From: Rhizobium sp. WYCCWR10014
GTDB taxonomy: Bacteria > Pseudomonadota > Alphaproteobacteria > Rhizobiales > Rhizobiaceae
Direction: 5' to 3'
Length of the DNA: 64,000 nt
NCBI RefSeq assembly: GCF_001657485.1
Contig: NZ_LXFU01000031.1
Coordinates: 127,485 to 191,484 of the forward strand
Part shown: positions 18,502 through 26,820 of the stretch, piece by piece
Layout of the letters: each line of letters starts with the position of its first letter
Position numbering within the stretch: the first letter of the stretch is position 1
Position numbers and translations under genes: made by a program
The notes under the pieces: generated by a model
Database searches by the model: none
Seen by the model: only the letters and a program-made list of their open reading frames with translations
Told to the model about the DNA's origin: nothing

Positions 18502-18581
18502 GACCACGCACTTCGATCCTTCCGGCGGAAGCCTCTGCGGCTTCCGCCGGATCATCTTTTTGGAGAATTGGAGTTCCGCCC

Positions 18582-19790
18582 ATGAGCCAGTCCAATGTCG
18601 TCTTCGCGGCCAGCCGCAACCCGACGCGCGAAGACCTCTTTGCCCGTGCCGAGGATATCTCGGCCGACCTTTCCAGGCGCGCCGCAGACCTCGACCGCGA
18701 AGGCCGCCCGCCGCTTGCCGAAATCATCAAGTTGAAAAATGCCGGGCTGCTCAATGCGTTGCATCCCACGCAAATCGGCGGCGGTGGCCTCGATTGGGTC
18801 GACGGGCTGAGGCTGGTGCGCATCCTCGCCCGTGGCGAGAGCTCGATCGGCCAGTTGCTCGGCTACCACTATGTCAACAGCCAGTACATCTATTGGGCCC
18901 TCGATGCCGCACGCGCCCATGCGCTGGGTAGCGATACCGTCGCCAGGAACCTCTATTGGGGTGCAGCCGTCAATCCGCGCGATCCCGGACTGGTGCTCAC
19001 CCGTCGGGGCAACGGCTATGTGCTGAACGGACGCAAGTCCTTCTCCACGGCGGCGCGGGTCTCCGATTACATCAATGCCAATGCGGCGCTCGACGACAAG
19101 ATCGCCGGCTTCGCCGTGCCGACCAATCGTCCAGGCTACGTCGCCAACGACGACTGGGACAATATCGGCCAGCGCCTGTCCGACAGCGGCAGCGTCGAGT
19201 TCCGCGACTTTCCCGTCTACGAGGAGGATTTCGTCGGCGAGCCGGCTGCACCTGATGTGGCGCCGCCTGTATTGTCGACCTTCAACACGCCGTTCATCCA
19301 GCTGGTCTTCGTCAACTTTTATCTCGGTACCGCCGAAGGCGCGCTGCAGGCGGCCGTCGATTACGTCCGCAACACGACCCGGCCATGGATCACCTCGGGT
19401 GTCGAGCGGGCGGCGGATGATCCTTATATCCTCGAACGCGTCGGCGAATTCACTGCTGCGGTGAAGGCCTCGGCGGCCCTTGCCGACAGCGCGGCATCAG
19501 CCGTGCAGGCGGGCCTTGCCCGCGGCGGCGACGTCACCGCGCGCGAGCGCGGCGAGGCAGCGGCGGAAGCCTATGCCGCCAAGGTCCACGCCACCCAAGT
19601 CTCGCTTGACATCACCGCGCGCGTCTTCGAGTTGACAGGCGCGCGCTCGACGGCCGACAAATACCGCTTCGACCGGTTCTGGCGCAATGTCCGCACCCAT
19701 ACGCTGCACGATCCGGTTTTCTACAAGGCGAAGGAAGTCGGTGAATTCGTGCTGAACGACAGGATACCGGAGGTCAGCCTCTATAGCTGA
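18582..19790 (+). CDS. SfnB/DszC-like acyl-CoA-dehydrogenase-fold flavoenzyme
   Basis: 402 aa with the acyl-CoA dehydrogenase fold: N-terminal helical domain, central beta domain (NGYVLNGRKSFSTAARVSDYI) and a C-terminal helical bundle ending RFWRNVRTHTLHDPV, a motif shared by sulfur-related SfnB/DszC monooxygenases. ATG 18582 is chosen because the domain starts there; the frame is open far upstream into the binding-protein gene. The neighbours (luciferase-like monooxygenases and an importer) support organosulfur desulfurisation. It is followed by a strong terminator. Confidence 0.85.
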   Translation: MSQSNVVFAASRNPTREDLFARAEDISADLSRRAADLDREGRPPLAEIIKLKNAGLLNALHPTQIGGGGLDWVDGLRLVRILARGESSIGQLLGYHYVNSQYIYWALDAARAHALGSDTVARNLYWGAAVNPRDPGLVLTRRGNGYVLNGRKSFSTAARVSDYINANAALDDKIAGFAVPTNRPGYVANDDWDNIGQRLSDSGSVEFRDFPVYEEDFVGEPAAPDVAPPVLSTFNTPFIQLVFVNFYLGTAEGALQAAVDYVRNTTRPWITSGVERAADDPYILERVGEFTAAVKASAALADSAASAVQAGLARGGDVTARERGEAAAEAYAAKVHATQVSLDITARVFELTGARSTADKYRFDRFWRNVRTHTLHDPVFYKAKEVGEFVLNDRIPEVSLYS

Positions 19791-19812
19791 GCGGCCATCC
19801 TTCATCGAAAGC

Positions 19813-19846
19813 AAAACCCCATCGCCGGCACCGGCGGTGGGGTTTT
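19813..19846. terminator. Bidirectional intrinsic terminator
   Basis: Stem of 16 bp with one G-T pair and a 2-nt apex: AAAACCCC at the left end pairs with GGGGTTTT at the right end around a CGCCGG/CCGGCG core. The A-run and T-run make it work in both directions between the convergent SfnB-like genes. Confidence 0.9.
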
Positions 19847-19865
19847 CGGTTGGAGAGGGGAGATT

Positions 19866-21083
19866 TCAGAGCGCGCCGTTCTTCGGCGGCGTCACGCCGT
19901 TCAGATGGTAGTTGCCGACGACGTGATATTTCCAACGCACGGGATCGTGCAGCGTATGGGTGCGGGCATTGCGCCAGTGGCGGTCGAGGTTGAGGCCTGT
20001 TTGTACCGACGAGGTGCCGGCAAGCTCGAAAAGCGTGTTCGAGGCCTCGAGCGCCACTTCGGTCGTCAGCACCTTCGCCGCAGCGACGGCCAGCGTGGCC
20101 GCGATCACCTTTTCCTCCGTCGTCTCGACCTGCGCGGCATCGACCTTGTGCCCGGCGCGCTCCACGAGAGCCGTTGCAGCTTCCAGGCGAATGGCGATCT
20201 GGCCGACCTTGGCGATCGTCAGCGGGTCGTCGGAGGCGCGCTCAAGGCCGCTATCCATCCAGGGGCGCGATTTCGTCCTGACGAACTCCAGCGTTTCGGC
20301 AAAGGCCGCCCGCGCGATACCGAGGTCGACGCCGGCATGGATGATCTGGCCGACGGAGCCGATCGTCGTCGGCCGCTCGAAGCCCTTGTGATGGAAGACT
20401 ACGGAATCCGCGCTGACATAGACATTGTCGAGGATCGTCGTGCCGCTGCCGGTGGTGCGCTGGCCAAAACCGTCCCAGTCGTCGACGATCTCGACGCCTT
20501 CGGTGCCCTTCGGCACAAAGGCCATGGTCAACCGATCCTCCGGATCGAGCGCGAAGATGGTGATCCAGTCGGCGAAGAGGACGCCGGTCGAATAGAATTT
20601 GCGGCCATTGATCCGGTAACCCGGACCGTCGCGGGTGATGCGCGTATTGTAGTGGCCGACCGTCTTGGTGCCGCGCTCGGATAGCGCGTTGCCGAAACGA
20701 TCGCCGGCCAGCACGCGACCAAAGAAATAACGCTGCTGCTCCTCGCCACCGTCGGTTCTGAGCGCCTCGAGAATATAGAAATGGTTCTGCGGGATCTGGC
20801 CGATCGAACCGTCCGCCTCAGACAGGATCGCGGTGATCTCGGCAAGCACGGCGTTGGAGACGTCAAGCCCGCCATATTGCGCCGGCACGGTGATCGCCAG
20901 AAGGCCGGACTGGGCGAGAAGATCGAGTTCGCTAAACGGCAGTATCCGGTCGGCGTCGCGCTCGGCTGCGCGTGCGGCAAATTGGGCCGCCAGTCTGCGG
21001 GCGGTAGCGATCGCCTCATCATCGCTGCCGATACGGTCGGCCACGGGCCGGATCTGGTCTGCTTGCCTCAGCACGGTGTTCAT
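19866..21083 (-). CDS. SfnB-family sulfur-acquisition oxidoreductase
   Basis: 405 aa, acyl-CoA dehydrogenase fold, close in style to SfnB: QYGGLDVSNAVLAEI, ITRDGPGYRINGRKFYSTGVLFADW, and the C-terminal RHWRNARTHTLHDPVRWKY. ATG 21083 with GGAG 7 nt upstream is preferred over the TTG four codons earlier. It converges with the plus-strand SfnB-like gene and is divergent from the second luciferase-like monooxygenase. It probably works in oxidation of sulfones or sulfonates under sulfur limitation (family knowledge plus context). Confidence 0.88.
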   Translation of the reverse strand: MNTVLRQADQIRPVADRIGSDDEAIATARRLAAQFAARAAERDADRILPFSELDLLAQSGLLAITVPAQYGGLDVSNAVLAEITAILSEADGSIGQIPQNHFYILEALRTDGGEEQQRYFFGRVLAGDRFGNALSERGTKTVGHYNTRITRDGPGYRINGRKFYSTGVLFADWITIFALDPEDRLTMAFVPKGTEGVEIVDDWDGFGQRTTGSGTTILDNVYVSADSVVFHHKGFERPTTIGSVGQIIHAGVDLGIARAAFAETLEFVRTKSRPWMDSGLERASDDPLTIAKVGQIAIRLEAATALVERAGHKVDAAQVETTEEKVIAATLAVAAAKVLTTEVALEASNTLFELAGTSSVQTGLNLDRHWRNARTHTLHDPVRWKYHVVGNYHLNGVTPPKNGAL

Positions 21084-21405
21084 CGATGTCTCCAATTCTG
21101 ACGAGCCTATCGGTGAAAGAAATTAAGCGTCGAGATAAGAGCACAAATTCTATAGATGCGATGGAAAATGAAAAGTGTTTGCTTATCAGGCTTAGACCGC
21201 CGCGATTATTGTCGCGGTCCAGCACTCGTGCGACGAAGTCGCCCGGGAAGCGATAAATTCCTGCCCAGAACTGGCGCTCCCGGTCTCGTTTTGACGATGG
21301 CGACCTCCTACGTAATCGATGTCAGGTGCGTCACCGCGCCGGTTGCAGAAATGAACGCCCAATGCGGGGCAGGGCGGCCGCCTTGCCCGATCCATGAGGA
21401 AAATC
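21084..21405. promoter_or_regulatory. Divergent intergenic region between two sulfur-type genes
   Basis: About 320 bp with no convincing gene. An AT-rich stretch around 21120-21175 (including TTCTATAGAT) is the likely promoter zone for the minus-strand SfnB-like gene. A candidate promoter for the plus-strand monooxygenase could not be assigned. No clear terminator, tRNA or riboswitch was seen. Confidence 0.4.
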
Positions 21406-22743
21406 ATGACCCGTTCACGGCAGTTGCGCCTCGGCGCCTTCATGCGTCCCGTCAGCCTGCATACCGGCGCCTGGCGCTATCCCGGTTCCTATCCCGACGC
21501 CAATTTCAATTTCGCCCATCTGAAATCCTTCGCGCAGGCGCTGGAACGGGCGAAATTCGACGCCTTCTTCATGGCCGATCATCTTGCCGTGCTCAACATG
21601 CCGGTCGAGGCGCTCAGGCGCAGCCACACCGTCACCTCCTTCGAGCCCTTCACGCTGCTGTCGGCGCTGGCGGCGGTGACGGAGCGCATCGGCCTCGTTG
21701 CGACCGCCTCTACCACCTTCGACGAGCCCTATCACATCGCCCGTCGTTTCGCCTCGCTCGACCATATCAGCGGCGGACGCGCCGGCTGGAACATCGTCAC
21801 CACGTCGAACCCTGATGCCGCGCTCAATTTCGGCCTCGACGAACATGTGGAGCATGGCGAGCGCTATCATCGCGCCCGGGAATTCTACGACGTGGTAACC
21901 GGGCTCTGGGACAGCTTCGCCGACGATGCCTTCATGCGCGACCGGGAAAGCGGCCTGTTCTTCGATCCGGCAAAGATGCATGTGCTCGGCCACAAGGGCG
22001 AGGAACTCAGCGTCCGTGGGCCGCTCAATATCGCCCGGCCGCCACAGGGTTGGCCCGTCATCGTCCAGGCCGGCCAGTCGGACCCCGGCCGCCAGCTTGC
22101 CGCGGAGACCGCCGAGATGGTCTTCTGTTCGCCGCGCGACCTGGCCGCCGGCAAGGCGCTTTATGCCGATATCAAAGGCCGCATGGAAGCCATCGGCCGC
22201 AACCGTGACAATCTGAAGATCCTGCCCGCCGCCTTTATCATCGTCGGCGACAGTATCGAGGAGGCCCGCGCCAAACGCGCCACGCTCGACAGCCTGGTGC
22301 ACTACGACAGCGCCATCGCCTCGCTTTCGATCGCGCTCGGCCATGACGCTTCGGGCTTCGATGCCGACGCACCGCTCCCATCAGATATTCCCGACACCAA
22401 TGCCAGCAAGACCGGCCGCGCCCAAGTGCTGAAGCTTGCCGCGGAAGAAAATCTGACGGTGCGTCAGTTGGCGCAACGTTATGGCGGCTATGCCGGCCTG
22501 GCCTTCGTCGGCACGCCGGCAAGCATCGCCGACGAGATGGAGCGCTGGCTTTACGAGGAGGGTTCGGACGGTTTCAACGTCGTCTTCCCCTATCTGCCGC
22601 AGGGTCTCACCGACGTCACCGAACGGCTGGTTCCCGAACTGCAGCGCCGCGGCCTGTTCCGCAGCGAATACGAAGGCACGACGCTGCGCGAGCATCTCGG
22701 ATTGCCGCGGCCGGAGAACCGGTTTTTCACGGCTGGTGCATGA
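21406..22743 (+). CDS. Luciferase-like FMNH2-dependent monooxygenase (NtaA/SnaA/DszA family)
   Basis: 445 aa TIM-barrel flavin monooxygenase, a second member in this block. Typical features are LGAFMRPVSLHTGAWRYP, FFMADHLAVL, RFASLDHISGGRAGWNIVTT and a C-terminal FNVVFPYLPQGLTDVTERLVPEL. ATG 21406 has AGGA six bases upstream; an ATG at 21394 is less well placed. Oxidises a C-S or C-N bond using FMNH2 from a reductase that is not encoded in this window. Confidence 0.87.
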   Translation: MTRSRQLRLGAFMRPVSLHTGAWRYPGSYPDANFNFAHLKSFAQALERAKFDAFFMADHLAVLNMPVEALRRSHTVTSFEPFTLLSALAAVTERIGLVATASTTFDEPYHIARRFASLDHISGGRAGWNIVTTSNPDAALNFGLDEHVEHGERYHRAREFYDVVTGLWDSFADDAFMRDRESGLFFDPAKMHVLGHKGEELSVRGPLNIARPPQGWPVIVQAGQSDPGRQLAAETAEMVFCSPRDLAAGKALYADIKGRMEAIGRNRDNLKILPAAFIIVGDSIEEARAKRATLDSLVHYDSAIASLSIALGHDASGFDADAPLPSDIPDTNASKTGRAQVLKLAAEENLTVRQLAQRYGGYAGLAFVGTPASIADEMERWLYEEGSDGFNVVFPYLPQGLTDVTERLVPELQRRGLFRSEYEGTTLREHLGLPRPENRFFTAGA

Positions 22744-22761
22744 GGCGCTGCTGCCGGCAGT

Positions 22762-23187
22762 TCAGGCTGCAAAACGCCAGGGATCGATGCATTCGACCCC
22801 TAGTGGGACAAAATGCGCGACATTGCGCGTAACAAGTTTCAACCCGTGTTCCAGCGCTGTGGCGGCAATCATCGCATCGGCGGAAGGGCGCCCGTCGGCT
22901 GTCGGCAACAGGCCGGTCCGGCGTGCCGTCGAGGCATCGAAGGGCAGGATGCGCTCGGCGAATTCGGCAAGCACGATCTCGTCCATCCAGCGGCAGAGAT
23001 CATCGGCGAAACCAGGGTCATCCCTTGTCCGCTCGCGCTGGATGCCGAACTGGATTTCCATAATGGTGACCGCCGAGAGATAGGCATCGGCGACGGAAAA
23101 CTCCTTCATGAAGTTCTGGAATTCCGTCGCCTGTCGTTCGACCCTTCGCGCAGCAGAGATGACATTCGTGTCGAGCAGAAACGCCAT
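22762..23187 (-). CDS. vapC: VapC-type PIN-domain toxin
   Basis: 141 aa PIN-domain ribonuclease, probably cleaving RNA when free of its antitoxin. Acidic active-site residues are visible: LLDTNVIS (D6), TIMEIQFG, and GRPSADAMIAATA, with LVTRNVAHF near the end, as in FitB/VapC proteins. The start overlaps the antitoxin stop (TAATG). The pair follows the monooxygenase gene by only 18 bp on the opposite strand. Confidence 0.9.
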   Translation of the reverse strand: MAFLLDTNVISAARRVERQATEFQNFMKEFSVADAYLSAVTIMEIQFGIQRERTRDDPGFADDLCRWMDEIVLAEFAERILPFDASTARRTGLLPTADGRPSADAMIAATALEHGLKLVTRNVAHFVPLGVECIDPWRFAA

Positions 23188-23438
23188 TAAAACTCGACGG
23201 TCCTGTTGTCGAATTCCAGCCGCTCAGGTTCGAATTCTCTTTCGTCAGCCCCCGGATCGCGCAGGGCCGCAAAGAGGGTCTTGGGCGCCTTCCAGTTCGC
23301 CTGGAATTCGGCATAGCTGACAAGCACATAGGCGGCCTCGCCGTGATCGGTGATCACGAGCGGCTGCTCGCTCGCCTCCTTCTTCGCTTTGCTTGGATTC
23401 TGATTGAAGGCGGCGCTGGTCATGAAGGACATTTTCAT
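23187..23438 (-). CDS. vapB: Phd/YefM-type antitoxin
   Basis: 83 aa. The N-terminal half (FMTSAAFNQNPSKAKKEASEQPLVITDHGEAAYVLVSYAEFQ) is the Phd/YefM DNA-binding fold, and the acidic tail (ADEREFEPERLEFDNRTVEF) would wrap the toxin. ATG 23438 is used; an in-frame ATG at 23447 is possible. Together with the PIN toxin it forms an autoregulated toxin-antitoxin operon. Confidence 0.85.
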   Translation of the reverse strand: MKMSFMTSAAFNQNPSKAKKEASEQPLVITDHGEAAYVLVSYAEFQANWKAPKTLFAALRDPGADEREFEPERLEFDNRTVEF

Positions 23439-23449
23439 CGAAACCATCC

Positions 23450-23477
23450 ATACTATATTTATAAAGAAATATACTAC
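23450..23477. promoter_or_regulatory. Candidate antitoxin operator (imperfect inverted repeat)
   Basis: TACTATATTT and AAATATACTA are complementary arms with one mismatch, in a very AT-rich stretch directly upstream of the antitoxin start. The position fits a Phd-type autorepressor site overlapping the promoter. Confidence 0.5.
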
Positions 23478-23550
23478 ATCCAGCTCGCTTTACAAGATCG
23501 CCGAAATAGACGCGCCTCGCTTCTTCTTTCCGGAAGCAAGCCGATAGCGC

Positions 23551-24594
23551 TCAGCCCATGACCCCAACCCGAAATGCATCGCTTTCGCCCGGCATCAGTT
23601 CGAGGGGCCAGATGATGTTGCGCTCGCCTCCCGGATAGAAATCTCGATAAGCCGGCATGGTGGCGAGAAGCATCCGTCCGAGCGCGACGCCGAGATCGTA
23701 GAGCGAGATGCGAAAGCAGCTCAGCGACGGCTGCAGGAACCGTGCGCGCGGAGCGTCGCGGAAGCCGATCACTGCAAGGTCGCGGCCGGGCATGACGCCC
23801 GATTCCGTCAGGCGGCGGTAAAGGCCGATCGCCATCAGCTCGTAGATCAGGATCACCGCCGTCGGCCGCTCTTCGAGCAGCAGCAGCTCATGGGCCGCCT
23901 GATAGCCGCCTTGTTCGCTCGACCTGACGCGGATGACGAGCGACGGATCGAAGGGAATATCGTGCCGCTCGAGCGCCCGGCGATAGCTGTCGATAAAGAG
24001 ATAGCCGAGATTGGCCTCGCTCGACGGCGCGGTGATCGCGATCCGGCGGTGACCCAGCGTGATCAGCCGCTCGACGGCATGGTCGGCCACGCCCTCGAAA
24101 TCGAGATCGATCCAGGGAAAATTGCTGGCCGAAAGGCTGCGGCCGAGCGCGACGAAGGGGATCTTCGCCCGCGACAGAAAGTCGATGCGCCGGTCGACCC
24201 GCTGCGTGTCCGAGATGATCATCGCATCGACGATGCGCCGCGCCACCATCCGCTTCAGATATTCGTGCGGGTCCTCGTCGCTCGGGCAGGGCAACATGAG
24301 GAGGTCGAGCTTGTGGCGCGCAAAGACGCTCTGCAGGCCGCTGGTGACGCCGAGGAAGAAGTTGTCGGCGTTCTCAACTGTCTCCTTGCTGGATTCGATC
24401 ATCAACCCGATGACCTTCGTCTCCCCCTGCCTCAGGCTCCGCCCAGACTGGTTGGCGACGTAGCCGAGTTCCTCGGCCGCCGCCAGCACCCGCCGGCGAG
24501 TTTCCTCATTGACATCGGGCTTGCCGTTCAGCGCGCGGGAGACCGTGCCTATCGAGATATTCAACTGTTCGGCAAGCTGGCGAATCCCCTTCAT
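23551..24594 (-). CDS. LacI-family transcriptional regulator
   Basis: 347 aa. The helix-turn-helix is GIRQLAEQLNISIGTVSRALNGKPDV, followed by a ligand domain with a conserved C-terminal segment. ATG 24594 (MKGIRQLAEQL) is the start: the open frame continues upstream only because it reads through the 48-bp palindromic element at 24613-24660. It is divergent from the Gfo/Idh/MocA gene and probably binds the palindrome at 24749-24762. Confidence 0.92.
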   Translation of the reverse strand: MKGIRQLAEQLNISIGTVSRALNGKPDVNEETRRRVLAAAEELGYVANQSGRSLRQGETKVIGLMIESSKETVENADNFFLGVTSGLQSVFARHKLDLLMLPCPSDEDPHEYLKRMVARRIVDAMIISDTQRVDRRIDFLSRAKIPFVALGRSLSASNFPWIDLDFEGVADHAVERLITLGHRRIAITAPSSEANLGYLFIDSYRRALERHDIPFDPSLVIRVRSSEQGGYQAAHELLLLEERPTAVILIYELMAIGLYRRLTESGVMPGRDLAVIGFRDAPRARFLQPSLSCFRISLYDLGVALGRMLLATMPAYRDFYPGGERNIIWPLELMPGESDAFRVGVMG

Positions 24595-24612
24595 CGCTGA
24601 CGATTTTCCCGG

Positions 24613-24660
24613 GAGCATGATGCCGAAAAGTGTGCGCGGTTTTCGGACGACATCATGCTC
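24613..24660. repeat. 48-bp dispersed palindromic element, copy 2 (best preserved)
   Basis: GAGCATGATG at one end and CATCATGCTC at the other are perfect complements, with an inner CCGAAAA/TTTTCGG pair. It matches copies at 5795-5842 and 34707-34754. It lies between a LacI gene and its divergent operon, close to the regulator's start codon. Confidence 0.8.
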
Positions 24661-24718
24661 CATTTCTATAATTCAGATCCGTCCGGATCTGGGCCCGCAA
24701 TTTCCCATTTGCCGTCTA

Positions 24719-24762
24719 TTGACACCGCAAAATGTTTCCGCATACAGTCGTAAACGTTTACG
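24719..24762 (+). promoter_or_regulatory. Promoter with LacI-type operator
   Basis: TTGACA (24719-24724) and a weak -10 ATACAG (24742-24747) are 17 bp apart. Immediately downstream, CGTAAACGTTTACG (24749-24762) is a perfect 14-bp palindrome of the form bound by LacI-family proteins with a central CG. It sits where bound repressor would block initiation of the sugar operon starting at 24810. Confidence 0.75.
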
Positions 24763-24809
24763 GAGTGCGTGTCACGAGGAGAGTTGACACCGTTCCTCTG
24801 GAGGAAATC

Positions 24810-25844
24810 GTGAAATTCAGTGCCATTCTGTGCGGGTGCGGAGCTATGTCTAAAGGTTGGTTGCGCGCCATCGCTTCCAACCCTCTGCTGGCCGATTCCG
24901 TCACCATCGTCGGCCTCGTCGACCTGAACCGGGAGACGGCGGAAAAGCTTGCCGCGGAGTTCGGCCTTGAAGGCGCCGTCATCGGTTCGGATCTGTCCTA
25001 CGTCATCGCGGCCACAAAGGCCGACCTGGTCTTCGACGTCGTCATTCCGGCTGCGCGCTACGACGTCGTTTCGACGGCACTCAAGGCCGGCTGCCATGTG
25101 CTCAGCGAAAAGCCGATGGCGGCCTCGCTTGCCGAGGGCGCTGCGTTGGTCGATCTTGCCGCCGAGACCGGCCGCATCCACGCCGTTATCCAGAACCGTC
25201 GCTTCATATCAGGCGTCAGGCGCCTGCGTCGTTTCGTCGAAAGCGGCGCGATCGGCGAACTCACCGGCATCCATTGCGACTTCTTCCTGGCGCCGCATTT
25301 CGGTGGCTTCCGCGAAGAGATGGACAACGTCCTGCTTCTCGACATGGCGATCCACACCTTCGATGCGGCCCGCTACGTCGCCGACAGGAAGCCGCTTGCC
25401 GTCTATTGCGTCGAGCGCAATCCGAAGGGTTCGTGGTACCGGCACGGCGCCTCGGCCAATGCCATCTTCGAATTTTCCGACGACATCGTCTTCACCTATC
25501 GCGGCTCCTGGTGCGCCGAGGGCGAGCGCACCAGCTGGGAAAGCCAGTGGCGCCTCGTCGGCTCGAAGGGAATGCTCACCTGGGATGGCGAGGAGAGTTT
25601 CAAGGCGACCATCGCCGGCGAAGAGCCCGGCCTCTTGCGTGGGCAAGCTTCCGTAAACGTTCCCGGTCCGGAACACGACGAGGAAACCCATGGCCACGCC
25701 AGCGTCATCGCCGACTTCATCGCGGCGATCGGCACCGGCAAACAGCCCGAGACGGTCAATTCCGACAATATCAGAAGCCTTGCCATGGTCTTCGGCGCAA
25801 TCGAAAGCGCCAAGACGGGCAGGCGCATCGAAATTTCAGCATAG
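24810..25844 (+). CDS. Gfo/Idh/MocA-family oxidoreductase
   Basis: 344 aa NAD(P)-dependent sugar or polyol dehydrogenase. The Rossmann start is FSAILCGCGAMSKGWLRA, the family motif is HVLSEKPMA, and the C-terminal alpha/beta domain includes EMDNVLLLDMAIHTFDAARY. The start is GTG 24810 with GAGGAAA upstream; earlier in-frame ATGs lie inside the promoter/operator and are rejected. First gene of the LacI-controlled operon, 11 bp before the isomerase. Confidence 0.9.
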   Translation: MKFSAILCGCGAMSKGWLRAIASNPLLADSVTIVGLVDLNRETAEKLAAEFGLEGAVIGSDLSYVIAATKADLVFDVVIPAARYDVVSTALKAGCHVLSEKPMAASLAEGAALVDLAAETGRIHAVIQNRRFISGVRRLRRFVESGAIGELTGIHCDFFLAPHFGGFREEMDNVLLLDMAIHTFDAARYVADRKPLAVYCVERNPKGSWYRHGASANAIFEFSDDIVFTYRGSWCAEGERTSWESQWRLVGSKGMLTWDGEESFKATIAGEEPGLLRGQASVNVPGPEHDEETHGHASVIADFIAAIGTGKQPETVNSDNIRSLAMVFGAIESAKTGRRIEISA

Positions 25845-25855
25845 GATGACGTGAC

Positions 25856-26758
25856 GTGAGCAACCCTGCAAAATCCATTCGTATCGGCACCATGGTCAGC
25901 GGCAACAAGGGCGATGCCGCAACCCGCATCGGCGAGATCGCCGGCATGGGCTTCGAAAGCTTCGAACCCTTCTTCTGGCAGACGACCAAGGGCCAGGACC
26001 TTGCTGAACTCGGCAAGCGCTGCCTCGATGCGATCGGCGACCGCGACATCACCATCTCGACGCTCGGCATGTTCGGCAATCCGTTGGAAGAGACCGCGAT
26101 CGACCTCGAGACGCTGCAGGGCTGGAAGGACTGCATCGACAATGCCCATCACTTCGGCGCCACCTGCGTTGCCGGCTTCACCGGCCGCATCCGCGGCAAG
26201 CCGCTGACCGACAGCCTGCCTCGCTACAAGCAGATCTGGAGCGAGCTTGCCAAGCGCGCCGCCGACAAGGGCGTCAAGATTGCCTTCGAGAATTGCGCCA
26301 TGGACGGCAACTGGGCAAGCGGCGACTGGAACATCGCTCACAATCCCGATGCCTGGGAACTGATCTTCAACGAGACGCCTGACGATAATATCGGGCTGGA
26401 GTGGGAACCGTGCCATCAGATGGTCTATCTGATCGACCCTTTGCCGCAGATCCGCAAATGGGCGCACAAGTTCTTCCACGTCCACGGCAAGGACGCGACC
26501 ATCCGCTGGGAGGTCATCAAGGAACACGGCATCTTCGGCAAGGAAAAGTTCGTCTTCATGCGCACGCCGGGCTTCGGCGACAGCAACTGGACCGACATCA
26601 TTTCCGAGCTGCGCCTTGCCGGCTGGTCGGGCTCCATCGATATCGAAGGCTGGCACGACCCGGTCTATCGCGACGCGCTTGAAATGACCGGCCAGGTCTA
26701 TGCGCTCAACCACCTCAAGCATGCCCGGGGCGGCGAATTCGTCGTCGACCCCATCTGA
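25856..26758 (+). CDS. Sugar phosphate isomerase/epimerase (xylose-isomerase-like TIM barrel)
   Basis: 300 aa AP-endonuclease-2/xylose-isomerase-like barrel. Metal-site residues are apparent in IAFENCAMDGNW (Glu), NIGLEWEPCHQM (Glu-x-x-His), FHVHGKDA and SGSIDIEGWHDP. Start GTG 25856. In sugar operons with Gfo/Idh/MocA enzymes, such proteins isomerise or epimerise the oxidised sugar; the substrate is unknown here. Confidence 0.88.
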   Translation: MSNPAKSIRIGTMVSGNKGDAATRIGEIAGMGFESFEPFFWQTTKGQDLAELGKRCLDAIGDRDITISTLGMFGNPLEETAIDLETLQGWKDCIDNAHHFGATCVAGFTGRIRGKPLTDSLPRYKQIWSELAKRAADKGVKIAFENCAMDGNWASGDWNIAHNPDAWELIFNETPDDNIGLEWEPCHQMVYLIDPLPQIRKWAHKFFHVHGKDATIRWEVIKEHGIFGKEKFVFMRTPGFGDSNWTDIISELRLAGWSGSIDIEGWHDPVYRDALEMTGQVYALNHLKHARGGEFVVDPI

Positions 26759-26820
26759 TGATATCGTTTCCGGCAAGGAGGAATTGCCGCAAACGGGGAT
26801 AACCACAAAGGAGGAGAACC

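Noticed and set aside
24732..24809. Upstream ATG start for the Gfo/Idh/MocA gene
   Set aside because: It lies inside the promoter and operator; GTG 24810 has the ribosome site and begins the Rossmann fold.
25649..25662. Second LacI-like half-site (CGTAAACGTTC) within the oxidoreductase gene
   Set aside because: Only one half of the palindrome is conserved and it is in coding sequence; too weak to call an operator.
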